Shown: one piece after another, positions 21,985 to 33,700 of the stretch
Layout of the letters: each line of letters opens with the position of its first letter
Position numbering within the stretch: the stretch's first letter is position 1
Source: Terebella lapidaria
Lineage: Eukaryota; Annelida; Polychaeta; Terebellida; Terebellidae
Direction: 5' to 3'
Assembly: GCA_949152475.1 (NCBI GenBank)
Contig: OX424563.1
Location: forward strand, 40,372,120 to 40,436,119
DNA length: 64,000 nt
Program-made: the position numbers and the translations under genes
The notes under the pieces: generated by a model
Seen by the model: only the letters and a program-made list of their open reading frames with translations
Database searches by the model: none
Told to the model about the DNA's origin: nothing

Positions 21985-23784
21985 ATGAATCTTCGTAATA
22001 AAAAAGTTCTAAACCAACCTAAAACCAAAACCAAAGTCGCTGCTAAGACAACGTCCAAGGCAAGTCCAAAGACCGACTCAAAGTCTACGACAAGCCCCAA
22101 GACTGAGTCGACGCCGACTTCTATCTATTCCTTCTTAACCCCTTCGGGTATCAAGGATAAAGCCCGTCGGGCCATCTCTCTTCTGTTCTCTTCAAGTCCG
22201 GACTCCTCACTAGAGTCAGGCACCTCCTCTCCTCCTCCTCCCTCCCCATCCTCTGGGTCACCCTCACCCTCGTGTGTCGGTTTCCCTCTGGATGCCTCTG
22301 ACTCCCTGTTTCCCCAACGGGAGTCACCCTCTTACTCTTACATTCCATTCTCGGAATATTCCTGTCCGGACTCTCTTGTCCCCCCTCCCCGGAAGAACAC
22401 TCCTAGGCCTCCGGACCTTAAGTGTTCTCCGGACCTCCCCCCAGCCAGTCCTTTCGACTGGGGGGTCCTTCCACCACCCTTCCCTATCCTTTCTACTCCC
22501 TCTGATCTTTCACCACCGCCAGGGTTTGACAAGCTCCCTCGGACGCTCCCATCCCCGGCGGTGATCTCATCTCGGGTGCTAGCCACCACCTACAACGTCT
22601 CACCGGACCTCTTCACCGGTGATTCGCTACTTGTAAAACCTAAACCTAAAACCTGCACCGCAACCACAAACACCTCCACTGACACACATGACATTCCATA
22701 CATACCTCACTCTCACCTCCCAACACCCCAGGTTCACAAACTTGACACGCCACCCATACCCGTGGGTGACTATCCTCACCACCTACACCAACACATAACT
22801 CACCTACGCACATACATCACCAAAGCTCTAAAACTTAAGCTACAAATGAAGGAGATGGACGAGGTCATGAATGTAATTGAACCTTCGTTCATCAACTTCG
22901 AACGTCTTGAAATCCGGTCGGACATCGCCAAATCCAACATGCACCTACTCACTCAAATGCACCTCCAGTTCCGCTGGGGGCGCCAACAACTCATTACATC
23001 CATGCTAAACCAAGAAATAAACCAGCTTATGGACGAATTCTATCGCCAAGCTGTCACCACCCCCAACCCGTCCCTCGTGACCCAATGGTCACTGTTCACG
23101 GCTCATCAATTCTTCAAAAGGGACAATCAAAGCAATATGCAACAATTAAACCAGCAAATCATTAGCTATTTCATGAATTACACCTTACCAAACAGACATA
23201 GGCAGGACAACTTACTCTCTAAAATGCTTTCGACCCTAAATCACGAAATCACACCGCAAACATCACCCTCCAACCATGACACCTCAGGCAGCTTCACCAC
23301 ACCAAAACGGACTTCAAAACAAACCACACCCATAGCAGAGACACCGATGAAGGTCCAAAATAAATTTGCACCTTTGTCGGCTCTCCCCCAAAGGGAACCT
23401 CGTGTCCCCCGCGGTCAACGTCAACCAAAGGCCTCTGAGCCACCTACTCCTCTAAAACCCCAAAACAAGAACAAGCCTAGCCTTAAACCTTCAGGTAGCC
23501 GTAGCCAGCACCAACAATTAGCCCAACCTTCAAAGCCCCATAAACCTAAACCATTAGGCAGACCACCACCCTACTCTAAAAACAATTCCACAGTATTCAT
23601 TGGGGACTCAAATGCTGCCCGACTCTCTCCCCACAGTTTGTCGTTCCCGGGGGCAACCGCACTGGACATTGCCCGGCAGCTTACAACGAACCCCAGCTAC
23701 ATGAACAGGATTCTACACCCTCGCCGTGGGATCCGCGGACATCCAGTCCACACCACCCCCTCAAGCAGCCACCAACATAATTAG
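21985..23784 (+). CDS. Retroelement ORF1: Lys/Pro/Ser-rich protein with start of SGNH esterase-like domain
   Basis: A 599-codon frame starts at the first ATG after an A-rich leader. Residues 1-45 are very Lys/Thr/Ser-rich, as in a nucleic-acid-binding or nuclear-targeting tail. Residues about 47-75 hold a predicted amphipathic helix (GIKDKARRAISLLF). Residues 75-260 are Pro/Ser-rich and low complexity. Residues about 261-420 are mostly helical and rich in Leu, Gln and Met, and could oligomerise like LINE ORF1 coiled coils. Residues 430-530 are basic, Pro/Gln-rich linker. At 537-558 VFIGDSNAARLSPHSLSFPG matches SGNH block I, with GDS at 540-542 giving the likely nucleophile Ser542. The last 30 or so residues look out of frame with the domain. 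The family assignment rests on the block I motif plus the piece that follows; there is no database confirmation. Confidence 0.6.
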   Translation: MNLRNKKVLNQPKTKTKVAAKTTSKASPKTDSKSTTSPKTESTPTSIYSFLTPSGIKDKARRAISLLFSSSPDSSLESGTSSPPPPSPSSGSPSPSCVGFPLDASDSLFPQRESPSYSYIPFSEYSCPDSLVPPPRKNTPRPPDLKCSPDLPPASPFDWGVLPPPFPILSTPSDLSPPPGFDKLPRTLPSPAVISSRVLATTYNVSPDLFTGDSLLVKPKPKTCTATTNTSTDTHDIPYIPHSHLPTPQVHKLDTPPIPVGDYPHHLHQHITHLRTYITKALKLKLQMKEMDEVMNVIEPSFINFERLEIRSDIAKSNMHLLTQMHLQFRWGRQQLITSMLNQEINQLMDEFYRQAVTTPNPSLVTQWSLFTAHQFFKRDNQSNMQQLNQQIISYFMNYTLPNRHRQDNLLSKMLSTLNHEITPQTSPSNHDTSGSFTTPKRTSKQTTPIAETPMKVQNKFAPLSALPQREPRVPRGQRQPKASEPPTPLKPQNKNKPSLKPSGSRSQHQQLAQPSKPHKPKPLGRPPPYSKNNSTVFIGDSNAARLSPHSLSFPGATALDIARQLTTNPSYMNRILHPRRGIRGHPVHTTPSSSHQHN

Positions 23785-24085
23785 AACAGCTCTCTCCATC
23801 CGCGCCATCACCAGACTTCCCGTTGCCCTCCTCCCAGTTCCAGGACCACCCCCAGGCTCTCATCCTAATCTTACACTCCGGACCCAGCAACTCAACAGAA
23901 TCATCTTCAACCAAACTAATCGCCAACACCTCCCAATAGTTCTCCACGACCCCCCAACCAACTGTTTAACTGTGTCAAGCTCAAACCTCTACACTGGCAC
24001 AGCAGTCCAGTCCATCTTAAGCTGCACAGACAGACTCAACCTTCATCCTATACCGGAAAATGGAGGTCCACAGGTTTTTATATAA
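23726..24085 (+). pseudogene. C-terminal piece of SGNH esterase-like domain of ORF1
   Basis: This open frame of about 119 codons overlaps the end of the 599-codon frame. Its first residues, VGSADI, fit SGNH block III (usual form GxND, here with Ala in place of Asn). Its end, DRLNLHPIPENGG, fits block V, where an Asp and a His three residues apart complete the catalytic triad. Having blocks I, III and V in the right order and spacing across the two pieces is the main support for an SGNH domain. The apparent start is only the first GTG in the frame, so this is not an independent gene. SGNH domains in retroelement ORF1 proteins are known in CR1-type LINEs and in rotifer telomeric PLEs, where lipid or membrane roles have been suggested. 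Confidence 0.5.
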
Positions 24086-24656
24086 GCCCTGCCCGGAATC
24101 CGTACGGGAAGGGCACACATCTCCAATTCCGGATCCCCCAAGTTAGACCACTAAAAGATACCCCAACGGACAGTATCCAACCCTCTCCCACTATAGATTC
24201 TCCTCCAGACAACCCCATCCGACTCAACCGACTCAACCCCACGGCGACCTCGACCTGCGATCCACCCAAAATAGACTGTTATGAAAATATCTTAGAAACT
24301 GCTGTACAGGATAATCTACCTCCCCTCAGTCCCCTGTCAGCAATAGTAAGTGTCACTAATTTTGACTTAAATATTCCAAACAGCCAGTCAGCGTTAGAAG
24401 TAATTAGCTCTCAAAATAGGTCTAAAACTCAATATTTCTTAAAACCGCCAGCTCTCAAAAACAATAAGTCAGGCCAGACTTCGAATCATATTTGCAATTT
24501 ATCAAACCTTCTTATCACCAAATCAATTAGCTCACTATTATCGAAAGGCTTAAAATTTATCCCCCACTTTTCCAAACCCACCAAATTTACTAAAGCACAG
24601 GAAGGGACCCAAGCACGCAGAAAAATCATCTTGACCAAAATTATGCATAACAAACC
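24086..24656 (+). pseudogene. N-terminal fragment of Penelope-like reverse transcriptase ORF
   Basis: An open frame without an early ATG runs through this stretch and into the first satellite unit. Its upstream limit is about 23920, overlapping the ORF1 end. It reads PPDNPIRLNRLNP... and reaches, at 24496-24570, NLSNLLITKSISSLLSKG followed by LKFIPHF, then KAQEGTQARRKIILTK. The pattern of a short NLS segment, LLSKGLxFxP and a following basic helix is the known entry region of PLE reverse transcriptases, just before the fingers. None of the catalytic RT motifs are present because satellite DNA replaces the rest. The lack of a start codon suggests that expression depended on the ORF1 region upstream. 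I recognise the motif from memory of the family and did not align it. Confidence 0.6.
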
Positions 24657-24740
24657 TGGGGCATATCGTAAATTTTAAGTTAATTTATTCAGCGAGTATT
24701 TTCGGCTAACAGTTAGTCTAGGTACATAGTACATTGTGAC

Positions 24741-24787
24741 ATAATATGGGGCCGTTTCTGAGAGTTAATTTTTTGACCCCATGTTAT
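24741..24787. repeat. Dyad symmetry in each 158-bp unit (first copy shown)
   Basis: ATAATATGGGG (24741-24751) and CCCCATGTTAT (24777-24787) are inverted repeats of 11 bp with one mismatch, which would be a U-G pair in RNA. They enclose 25 bases. The structure recurs in every unit of the array. A third related string, ATAATGGGG, lies at the unit boundary in direct orientation. Short dyads able to form hairpins or cruciforms are a known feature of several centromeric satellites; no function is shown here. Confidence 0.8.
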
Positions 24788-27700
24788 AGCATAGGCGCTC
24801 ATCGTATTTTATAATGGGGCATATCGTAAATTTTAAGTTAATTTATTCAGCGAGTATTTTCGGCTAACAGTTAGTCTAGGTACATAGTACATTGTGACAT
24901 AATATGGGGCCGTTTCTGAGAGTTAATTTTTTGACCCCATGTTATAGCATAGGCGCTCATCGTATTTTATAATGGGGCATATCGTAAATTTTAAGTTAAT
25001 TTATTCAGCGAGTATTTTCGGCTAACAGTTAGTCTAGGTACATAGTACATTGTGACATAATATGGGGCCGTTTCTGAGAGTTAATTTTTTGACCCCATGT
25101 TATAGCATAGGCGCTCATCGTATTTTATAATGGGGCATATCGTAAATTTTAAGTTAATTTATTCAGCGAGTATTTTCGGCTAACAGTTAGTCTAGGTACA
25201 TAGTACATTGTGACATAATATGGGGCCGTTTCTGAGAGTTAATTTTTTGACCCCATGTTATAGCATAGGCGCTCATCGTATTTTATAATGGGGCATATCG
25301 TAAATTTTAAGTTAATTTATTCAGCGAGTATTTTCGGCTAACAGTTAGTCTAGGTACATAGTACATTGTGACATAATATGGGGCCGTTTCTGAGAGTTAA
25401 TTTTTTGACCCCATGTTATAGCATAGGCGCTCATCGTATTTTATAATGGGGCATATCGTAAATTTTAAGTTAATTTATTCAGCGAGTATTTTCGGCTAAC
25501 AGTTAGTCTAGGTACATAGTACATTGTGACATAATATGGGGCCGTTTCTGAGAGTTAATTTTTTGACCCCATGTTATAGCATAGGCGCTCATCGTATTTT
25601 ATAATGGGGCATATCGTAAATTTTAAGTTAATTTATTCAGCGAGTATTTTCGGCTAACAGTTAGTCTAGGTACATAGTACATTGTGACATAATATGGGGC
25701 CGTTTCTGAGAGTTAATTTTTTGACCCCATGTTATAGCATAGGCGCTCATCGTATTTTATAATGGGGCATATCGTAAATTTTAAGTTAATTTATTCAGCG
25801 AGTATTTTCGGCTAACAGTTAGTCTAGGTACATAGTACATTGTGACATAATATGGGGCCGTTTCTGAGAGTTAATTTTTTGACCCCATGTTATAGCATAG
25901 GCGCTCATCGTATTTTATAATGGGGCATATCGTAAATTTTAAGTTAATTTATTCAGCGAGTATTTTCGGCTAACAGTTAGTCTAGGTACATAGTACATTG
26001 TGACATAATATGGGGCCGTTTCTGAGAGTTAATTTTTTGACCCCATGTTATAGCATAGGCGCTCATCGTATTTTATAATGGGGCATATCGTAAATTTTAA
26101 GTTAATTTATTCAGCGAGTATTTTCGGCTAACAGTTAGTCTAGGTACATAGTACATTGTGACATAATATGGGGCCGTTTCTGAGAGTTAATTTTTTGACC
26201 CCATGTTATAGCATAGGCGCTCATCGTATTTTATAATGGGGCATATCGTAAATTTTAAGTTAATTTATTCAGCGAGTATTTTCGGCTAACAGTTAGTCTA
26301 GGTACATAGTACATTGTGACATAATATGGGGCCGTTTCTGAGAGTTAATTTTTTGACCCCATGTTATAGCATAGGCGCTCATCGTATTTTATAATGGGGC
26401 ATATCGTAAATTTTAAGTTAATTTATTCAGCGAGTATTTTCGGCTAACAGTTAGTCTAGGTACATAGTACATTGTGACATAATATGGGGCCGTTTCTGAG
26501 AGTTAATTTTTTGACCCCATGTTATAGCATAGGCGCTCATCGTATTTTATAATGGGGCATATCGTAAATTTTAAGTTAATTTATTCAGCGAGTATTTTCG
26601 GCTAACAGTTAGTCTAGGTACATAGTACATTGTGACATAATATGGGGCCGTTTCTGAGAGTTAATTTTTTGACCCCATGTTATAGCATAGGCGCTCATCG
26701 TATTTTATAATGGGGCATATCGTAAATTTTAAGTTAATTTATTCAGCGAGTATTTTCGGCTAACAGTTAGTCTAGGTACATAGTACATTGTGACATAATA
26801 TGGGGCCGTTTCTGAGAGTTAATTTTTTGACCCCATGTTATAGCATAGGCGCTCATCGTATTTTATAATGGGGCATATCGTAAATTTTAAGTTAATTTAT
26901 TCAGCGAGTATTTTCGGCTAACAGTTAGTCTAGGTACATAGTACATTGTGACATAATATGGGGCCGTTTCTGAGAGTTAATTTTTTGACCCCATGTTATA
27001 GCATAGGCGCTCATCGTATTTTATAATGGGGCATATCGTAAATTTTAAGTTAATTTATTCAGCGAGTATTTTCGGCTAACAGTTAGTCTAGGTACATAGT
27101 ACATTGTGACATAATATGGGGCCGTTTCTGAGAGTTAATTTTTTGACCCCATGTTATAGCATAGGCGCTCATCGTATTTTATAATGGGGCATATCGTAAA
27201 TTTTAAGTTAATTTATTCAGCGAGTATTTTCGGCTAACAGTTAGTCTAGGTACATAGTACATTGTGACATAATATGGGGCCGTTTCTGAGAGTTAATTTT
27301 TTGACCCCATGTTATAGCATAGGCGCTCATCGTATTTTATAATGGGGCATATCGTAAATTTTAAGTTAATTTATTCAGCGAGTATTTTCGGCTAACAGTT
27401 AGTCTAGGTACATAGTACATTGTGACATAATATGGGGCCGTTTCTGAGAGTTAATTTTTTGACCCCATGTTATAGCATAGGCGCTCATCGTATTTTATAA
27501 TGGGGCATATCGTAAATTTTAAGTTAATTTATTCAGCGAGTATTTTCGGCTAACAGTTAGTCTAGGTACATAGTACATTGTGACATAATATGGGGCCGTT
27601 TCTGAGAGTTAATTTTTTGACCCCATGTTATAGCATAGGCGCTCATCGTATTTTATAATGGGGCATATCGTAAATTTTAAGTTAATTTATTCAGCGAGTA

Positions 27701-30700
27701 TTTTCGGCTAACAGTTAGTCTAGGTACATAGTACATTGTGACATAATATGGGGCCGTTTCTGAGAGTTAATTTTTTGACCCCATGTTATAGCATAGGCGC
27801 TCATCGTATTTTATAATGGGGCATATCGTAAATTTTAAGTTAATTTATTCAGCGAGTATTTTCGGCTAACAGTTAGTCTAGGTACATAGTACATTGTGAC
27901 ATAATATGGGGCCGTTTCTGAGAGTTAATTTTTTGACCCCATGTTATAGCATAGGCGCTCATCGTATTTTATAATGGGGCATATCGTAAATTTTAAGTTA
28001 ATTTATTCAGCGAGTATTTTCGGCTAACAGTTAGTCTAGGTACATAGTACATTGTGACATAATATGGGGCCGTTTCTGAGAGTTAATTTTTTGACCCCAT
28101 GTTATAGCATAGGCGCTCATCGTATTTTATAATGGGGCATATCGTAAATTTTAAGTTAATTTATTCAGCGAGTATTTTCGGCTAACAGTTAGTCTAGGTA
28201 CATAGTACATTGTGACATAATATGGGGCCGTTTCTGAGAGTTAATTTTTTGACCCCATGTTATAGCATAGGCGCTCATCGTATTTTATAATGGGGCATAT
28301 CGTAAATTTTAAGTTAATTTATTCAGCGAGTATTTTCGGCTAACAGTTAGTCTAGGTACATAGTACATTGTGACATAATATGGGGCCGTTTCTGAGAGTT
28401 AATTTTTTGACCCCATGTTATAGCATAGGCGCTCATCGTATTTTATAATGGGGCATATCGTAAATTTTAAGTTAATTTATTCAGCGAGTATTTTCGGCTA
28501 ACAGTTAGTCTAGGTACATAGTACATTGTGACATAATATGGGGCCGTTTCTGAGAGTTAATTTTTTGACCCCATGTTATAGCATAGGCGCTCATCGTATT
28601 TTATAATGGGGCATATCGTAAATTTTAAGTTAATTTATTCAGCGAGTATTTTCGGCTAACAGTTAGTCTAGGTACATAGTACATTGTGACATAATATGGG
28701 GCCGTTTCTGAGAGTTAATTTTTTGACCCCATGTTATAGCATAGGCGCTCATCGTATTTTATAATGGGGCATATCGTAAATTTTAAGTTAATTTATTCAG
28801 CGAGTATTTTCGGCTAACAGTTAGTCTAGGTACATAGTACATTGTGACATAATATGGGGCCGTTTCTGAGAGTTAATTTTTTGACCCCATGTTATAGCAT
28901 AGGCGCTCATCGTATTTTATAATGGGGCATATCGTAAATTTTAAGTTAATTTATTCAGCGAGTATTTTCGGCTAACAGTTAGTCTAGGTACATAGTACAT
29001 TGTGACATAATATGGGGCCGTTTCTGAGAGTTAATTTTTTGACCCCATGTTATAGCATAGGCGCTCATCGTATTTTATAATGGGGCATATCGTAAATTTT
29101 AAGTTAATTTATTCAGCGAGTATTTTCGGCTAACAGTTAGTCTAGGTACATAGTACATTGTGACATAATATGGGGCCGTTTCTGAGAGTTAATTTTTTGA
29201 CCCCATGTTATAGCATAGGCGCTCATCGTATTTTATAATGGGGCATATCGTAAATTTTAAGTTAATTTATTCAGCGAGTATTTTCGGCTAACAGTTAGTC
29301 TAGGTACATAGTACATTGTGACATAATATGGGGCCGTTTCTGAGAGTTAATTTTTTGACCCCATGTTATAGCATAGGCGCTCATCGTATTTTATAATGGG
29401 GCATATCGTAAATTTTAAGTTAATTTATTCAGCGAGTATTTTCGGCTAACAGTTAGTCTAGGTACATAGTACATTGTGACATAATATGGGGCCGTTTCTG
29501 AGAGTTAATTTTTTGACCCCATGTTATAGCATAGGCGCTCATCGTATTTTATAATGGGGCATATCGTAAATTTTAAGTTAATTTATTCAGCGAGTATTTT
29601 CGGCTAACAGTTAGTCTAGGTACATAGTACATTGTGACATAATATGGGGCCGTTTCTGAGAGTTAATTTTTTGACCCCATGTTATAGCATAGGCGCTCAT
29701 CGTATTTTATAATGGGGCATATCGTAAATTTTAAGTTAATTTATTCAGCGAGTATTTTCGGCTAACAGTTAGTCTAGGTACATAGTACATTGTGACATAA
29801 TATGGGGCCGTTTCTGAGAGTTAATTTTTTGACCCCATGTTATAGCATAGGCGCTCATCGTATTTTATAATGGGGCATATCGTAAATTTTAAGTTAATTT
29901 ATTCAGCGAGTATTTTCGGCTAACAGTTAGTCTAGGTACATAGTACATTGTGACATAATATGGGGCCGTTTCTGAGAGTTAATTTTTTGACCCCATGTTA
30001 TAGCATAGGCGCTCATCGTATTTTATAATGGGGCATATCGTAAATTTTAAGTTAATTTATTCAGCGAGTATTTTCGGCTAACAGTTAGTCTAGGTACATA
30101 GTACATTGTGACATAATATGGGGCCGTTTCTGAGAGTTAATTTTTTGACCCCATGTTATAGCATAGGCGCTCATCGTATTTTATAATGGGGCATATCGTA
30201 AATTTTAAGTTAATTTATTCAGCGAGTATTTTCGGCTAACAGTTAGTCTAGGTACATAGTACATTGTGACATAATATGGGGCCGTTTCTGAGAGTTAATT
30301 TTTTGACCCCATGTTATAGCATAGGCGCTCATCGTATTTTATAATGGGGCATATCGTAAATTTTAAGTTAATTTATTCAGCGAGTATTTTCGGCTAACAG
30401 TTAGTCTAGGTACATAGTACATTGTGACATAATATGGGGCCGTTTCTGAGAGTTAATTTTTTGACCCCATGTTATAGCATAGGCGCTCATCGTATTTTAT
30501 AATGGGGCATATCGTAGATTTTAAGTTAATTTATTCAGCGAGTATTTTCGGCTAACAGTTAGTCTAGGTACATAGTACATTGTGACATAATATGGGGCCG
30601 TTTCTGAGAGTTAATTTTTTGACCCCATGTTATAGCATAGGCGCTCATCGTATTTTATAATGGGGCATATCGTAAATTTTAAGTTAATTTATTCAGCGAG

Positions 30701-33700
30701 TATTTTCGGCTAACAGTTAGTCTAGGTACATAGTACATTGTGACATAATATGGGGCCGTTTCTGAGAGTTAATTTTTTGACCCCATGTTATAGCATAGGC
30801 GCTCATCGTATTTTATAATGGGGCATATCGTAAATTTTAAGTTAATTTATTCAGCGAGTATTTTCGGCTAACAGTTAGTCTAGGTACATAGTACATTGTG
30901 ACATAATATGGGGCCGTTTCTGAGAGTTAATTTTTTGACCCCATGTTATAGCATAGGCGCTCATCGTATTTTATAATGGGGCATATCGTAAATTTTAAGT
31001 TAATTTATTCAGCGAGTATTTTCGGCTAACAGTTAGTCTAGGTACATAGTACATTGTGACATAATATGGGGCCGTTTCTGAGAGTTAATTTTTTGACCCC
31101 ATGTTATAGCATAGGCGCTCATCGTATTTTATAATGGGGCATATCGTAAATTTTAAGTTAATTTATTCAGCGAGTATTTTCGGCTAACAGTTAGTCTAGG
31201 TACATAGTACATTGTGACATAATATGGGGCCGTTTCTGAGAGTTAATTTTTTGACCCCATGTTATAGCATAGGCGCTCATCGTATTTTATAATGGGGCAT
31301 ATCGTAAATTTTAAGTTAATTTATTCAGCGAGTATTTTCGGCTAACAGTTAGTCTAGGTACATAGTACATTGTGACATAATATGGGGCCGTTTCTGAGAG
31401 TTAATTTTTTGACCCCATGTTATAGCATAGGCGCTCATCGTATTTTATAATGGGGCATATCGTAAATTTTAAGTTAATTTATTCAGCGAGTATTTTCGGC
31501 TAACAGTTAGTCTAGGTACATAGTACATTGTGACATAATATGGGGCCGTTTCTGAGAGTTAATTTTTTGACCCCATGTTATAGCATAGGCGCTCATCGTA
31601 TTTTATAATGGGGCATATCGTAAATTTTAAGTTAATTTATTCAGCGAGTATTTTCGGCTAACAGTTAGTCTAGGTACATAGTACATTGTGACATAATATG
31701 GGGCCGTTTCTGAGAGTTAATTTTTTGACCCCATGTTATAGCATAGGCGCTCATCGTATTTTATAATGGGGCATATCGTAAATTTTAAGTTAATTTATTC
31801 AGCGAGTATTTTCGGCTAACAGTTAGTCTAGGTACATAGTACATTGTGACATAATATGGGGCCGTTTCTGAGAGTTAATTTTTTGACCCCATGTTATAGC
31901 ATAGGCGCTCATCGTATTTTATAATGGGGCATATCGTAAATTTTAAGTTAATTTATTCAGCGAGTATTTTCGGCTAACAGTTAGTCTAGGTACATAGTAC
32001 ATTGTGACATAATATGGGGCCGTTTCTGAGAGTTAATTTTTTGACCCCATGTTATAGCATAGGCGCTCATCGTATTTTATAATGGGGCATATCGTAAATT
32101 TTAAGTTAATTTATTCAGCGAGTATTTTCGGCTAACAGTTAGTCTAGGTACATAGTACATTGTGACATAATATGGGGCCGTTTCTGAGAGTTAATTTTTT
32201 GACCCCATGTTATAGCATAGGCGCTCATCGTATTTTATAATGGGGCATATCGTAAATTTTAAGTTAATTTATTCAGCGAGTATTTTCGGCTAACAGTTAG
32301 TCTAGGTACATAGTACATTGTGACATAATATGGGGCCGTTTCTGAGAGTTAATTTTTTGACCCCATGTTATAGCATAGGCGCTCATCGTATTTTATAATG
32401 GGGCATATCGTAAATTTTAAGTTAATTTATTCAGCGAGTATTTTCGGCTAACAGTTAGTCTAGGTACATAGTACATTGTGACATAATATGGGGCCGTTTC
32501 TGAGAGTTAATTTTTTGACCCCATGTTATAGCATAGGCGCTCATCGTATTTTATAATGGGGCATATCGTAAATTTTAAGTTAATTTATTCAGCGAGTATT
32601 TTCGGCTAACAGTTAGTCTAGGTACATAGTACATTGTGACATAATATGGGGCCGTTTCTGAGAGTTAATTTTTTGACCCCATGTTATAGCATAGGCGCTC
32701 ATCGTATTTTATAATGGGGCATATCGTAAATTTTAAGTTAATTTATTCAGCGAGTATTTTCGGCTAACAGTTAGTCTAGGTACATAGTACATTGTGACAT
32801 AATATGGGGCCGTTTCTGAGAGTTAATTTTTTGACCCCATGTTATAGCATAGGCGCTCATCGTATTTTATAATGGGGCATATCGTAAATTTTAAGTTAAT
32901 TTATTCAGCGAGTATTTTCGGCTAACAGTTAGTCTAGGTACATAGTACATTGTGACATAATATGGGGCCGTTTCTGAGAGTTAATTTTTTGACCCCATGT
33001 TATAGCATAGGCGCTCATCGTATTTTATAATGGGGCATATCGTAAATTTTAAGTTAATTTATTCAGCGAGTATTTTCGGCTAACAGTTAGTCTAGGTACA
33101 TAGTACATTGTGACATAATATGGGGCCGTTTCTGAGAGTTAATTTTTTGACCCCATGTTATAGCATAGGCGCTCATCGTATTTTATAATGGGGCATATCG
33201 TAAATTTTAAGTTAATTTATTCAGCGAGTATTTTCGGCTAACAGTTAGTCTAGGTACATAGTACATTGTGACATAATATGGGGCCGTTTCTGAGAGTTAA
33301 TTTTTTGACCCCATGTTATAGCATAGGCGCTCATCGTATTTTATAATGGGGCATATCGTAAATTTTAAGTTAATTTATTCAGCGAGTATTTTCGGCTAAC
33401 AGTTAGTCTAGGTACATAGTACATTGTGACATAATATGGGGCCGTTTCTGAGAGTTAATTTTTTGACCCCATGTTATAGCATAGGCGCTCATCGTATTTT
33501 ATAATGGGGCATATCGTAAATTTTAAGTTAATTTATTCAGCGAGTATTTTCGGCTAACAGTTAGTCTAGGTACATAGTACATTGTGACATAATATGGGGC
33601 CGTTTCTGAGAGTTAATTTTTTGACCCCATGTTATAGCATAGGCGCTCATCGTATTTTATAATGGGGCATATCGTAAATTTTAAGTTAATTTATTCAGCG

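Larger units (their letters stand above)
21134..24656 (+). mobile_element. Penelope-like retroelement, damaged, 3' part missing
   Basis: Parts in order are a hammerhead ribozyme, a leader, an ORF1 with an SGNH esterase-like C-terminus, and the N-terminal part of a reverse transcriptase ORF. The last has the PLE-like motif LLSKGLKFIP. Two independent signs, the minimal-stem-III hammerhead and this motif, agree on the PLE family. The RT catalytic core, the GIY-YIG endonuclease seen in many PLEs, and the 3' terminal repeat are absent, because the 158-bp satellite starts at 24657. The coding part is not in one frame and carries at least one or two breaks. The 5' limit is uncertain: the element may extend left to the GC-rich pair at 19921-20388. 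The main alternative is a CR1-like LINE, which can also carry an esterase in ORF1. However, no APE endonuclease sequence follows ORF1 here. Confidence 0.65.

Noticed and set aside
22151-22589. Minus-strand and alternate-frame reading frames inside ORF1 (22151-22348, 22274-22564, 22338-22589, 23681-23947, 24078-24269)
   Set aside because: They are shadows of the Pro/Ser-rich ORF1 and SGNH region, where C-rich codons leave other frames open.
21985-24656. CR1-type LINE with esterase ORF1
   Set aside because: The esterase fits, but no APE endonuclease follows ORF1. The next frame has a PLE-type RT entry motif, and the upstream hammerhead is typical of PLEs. It is kept only as the main alternative.
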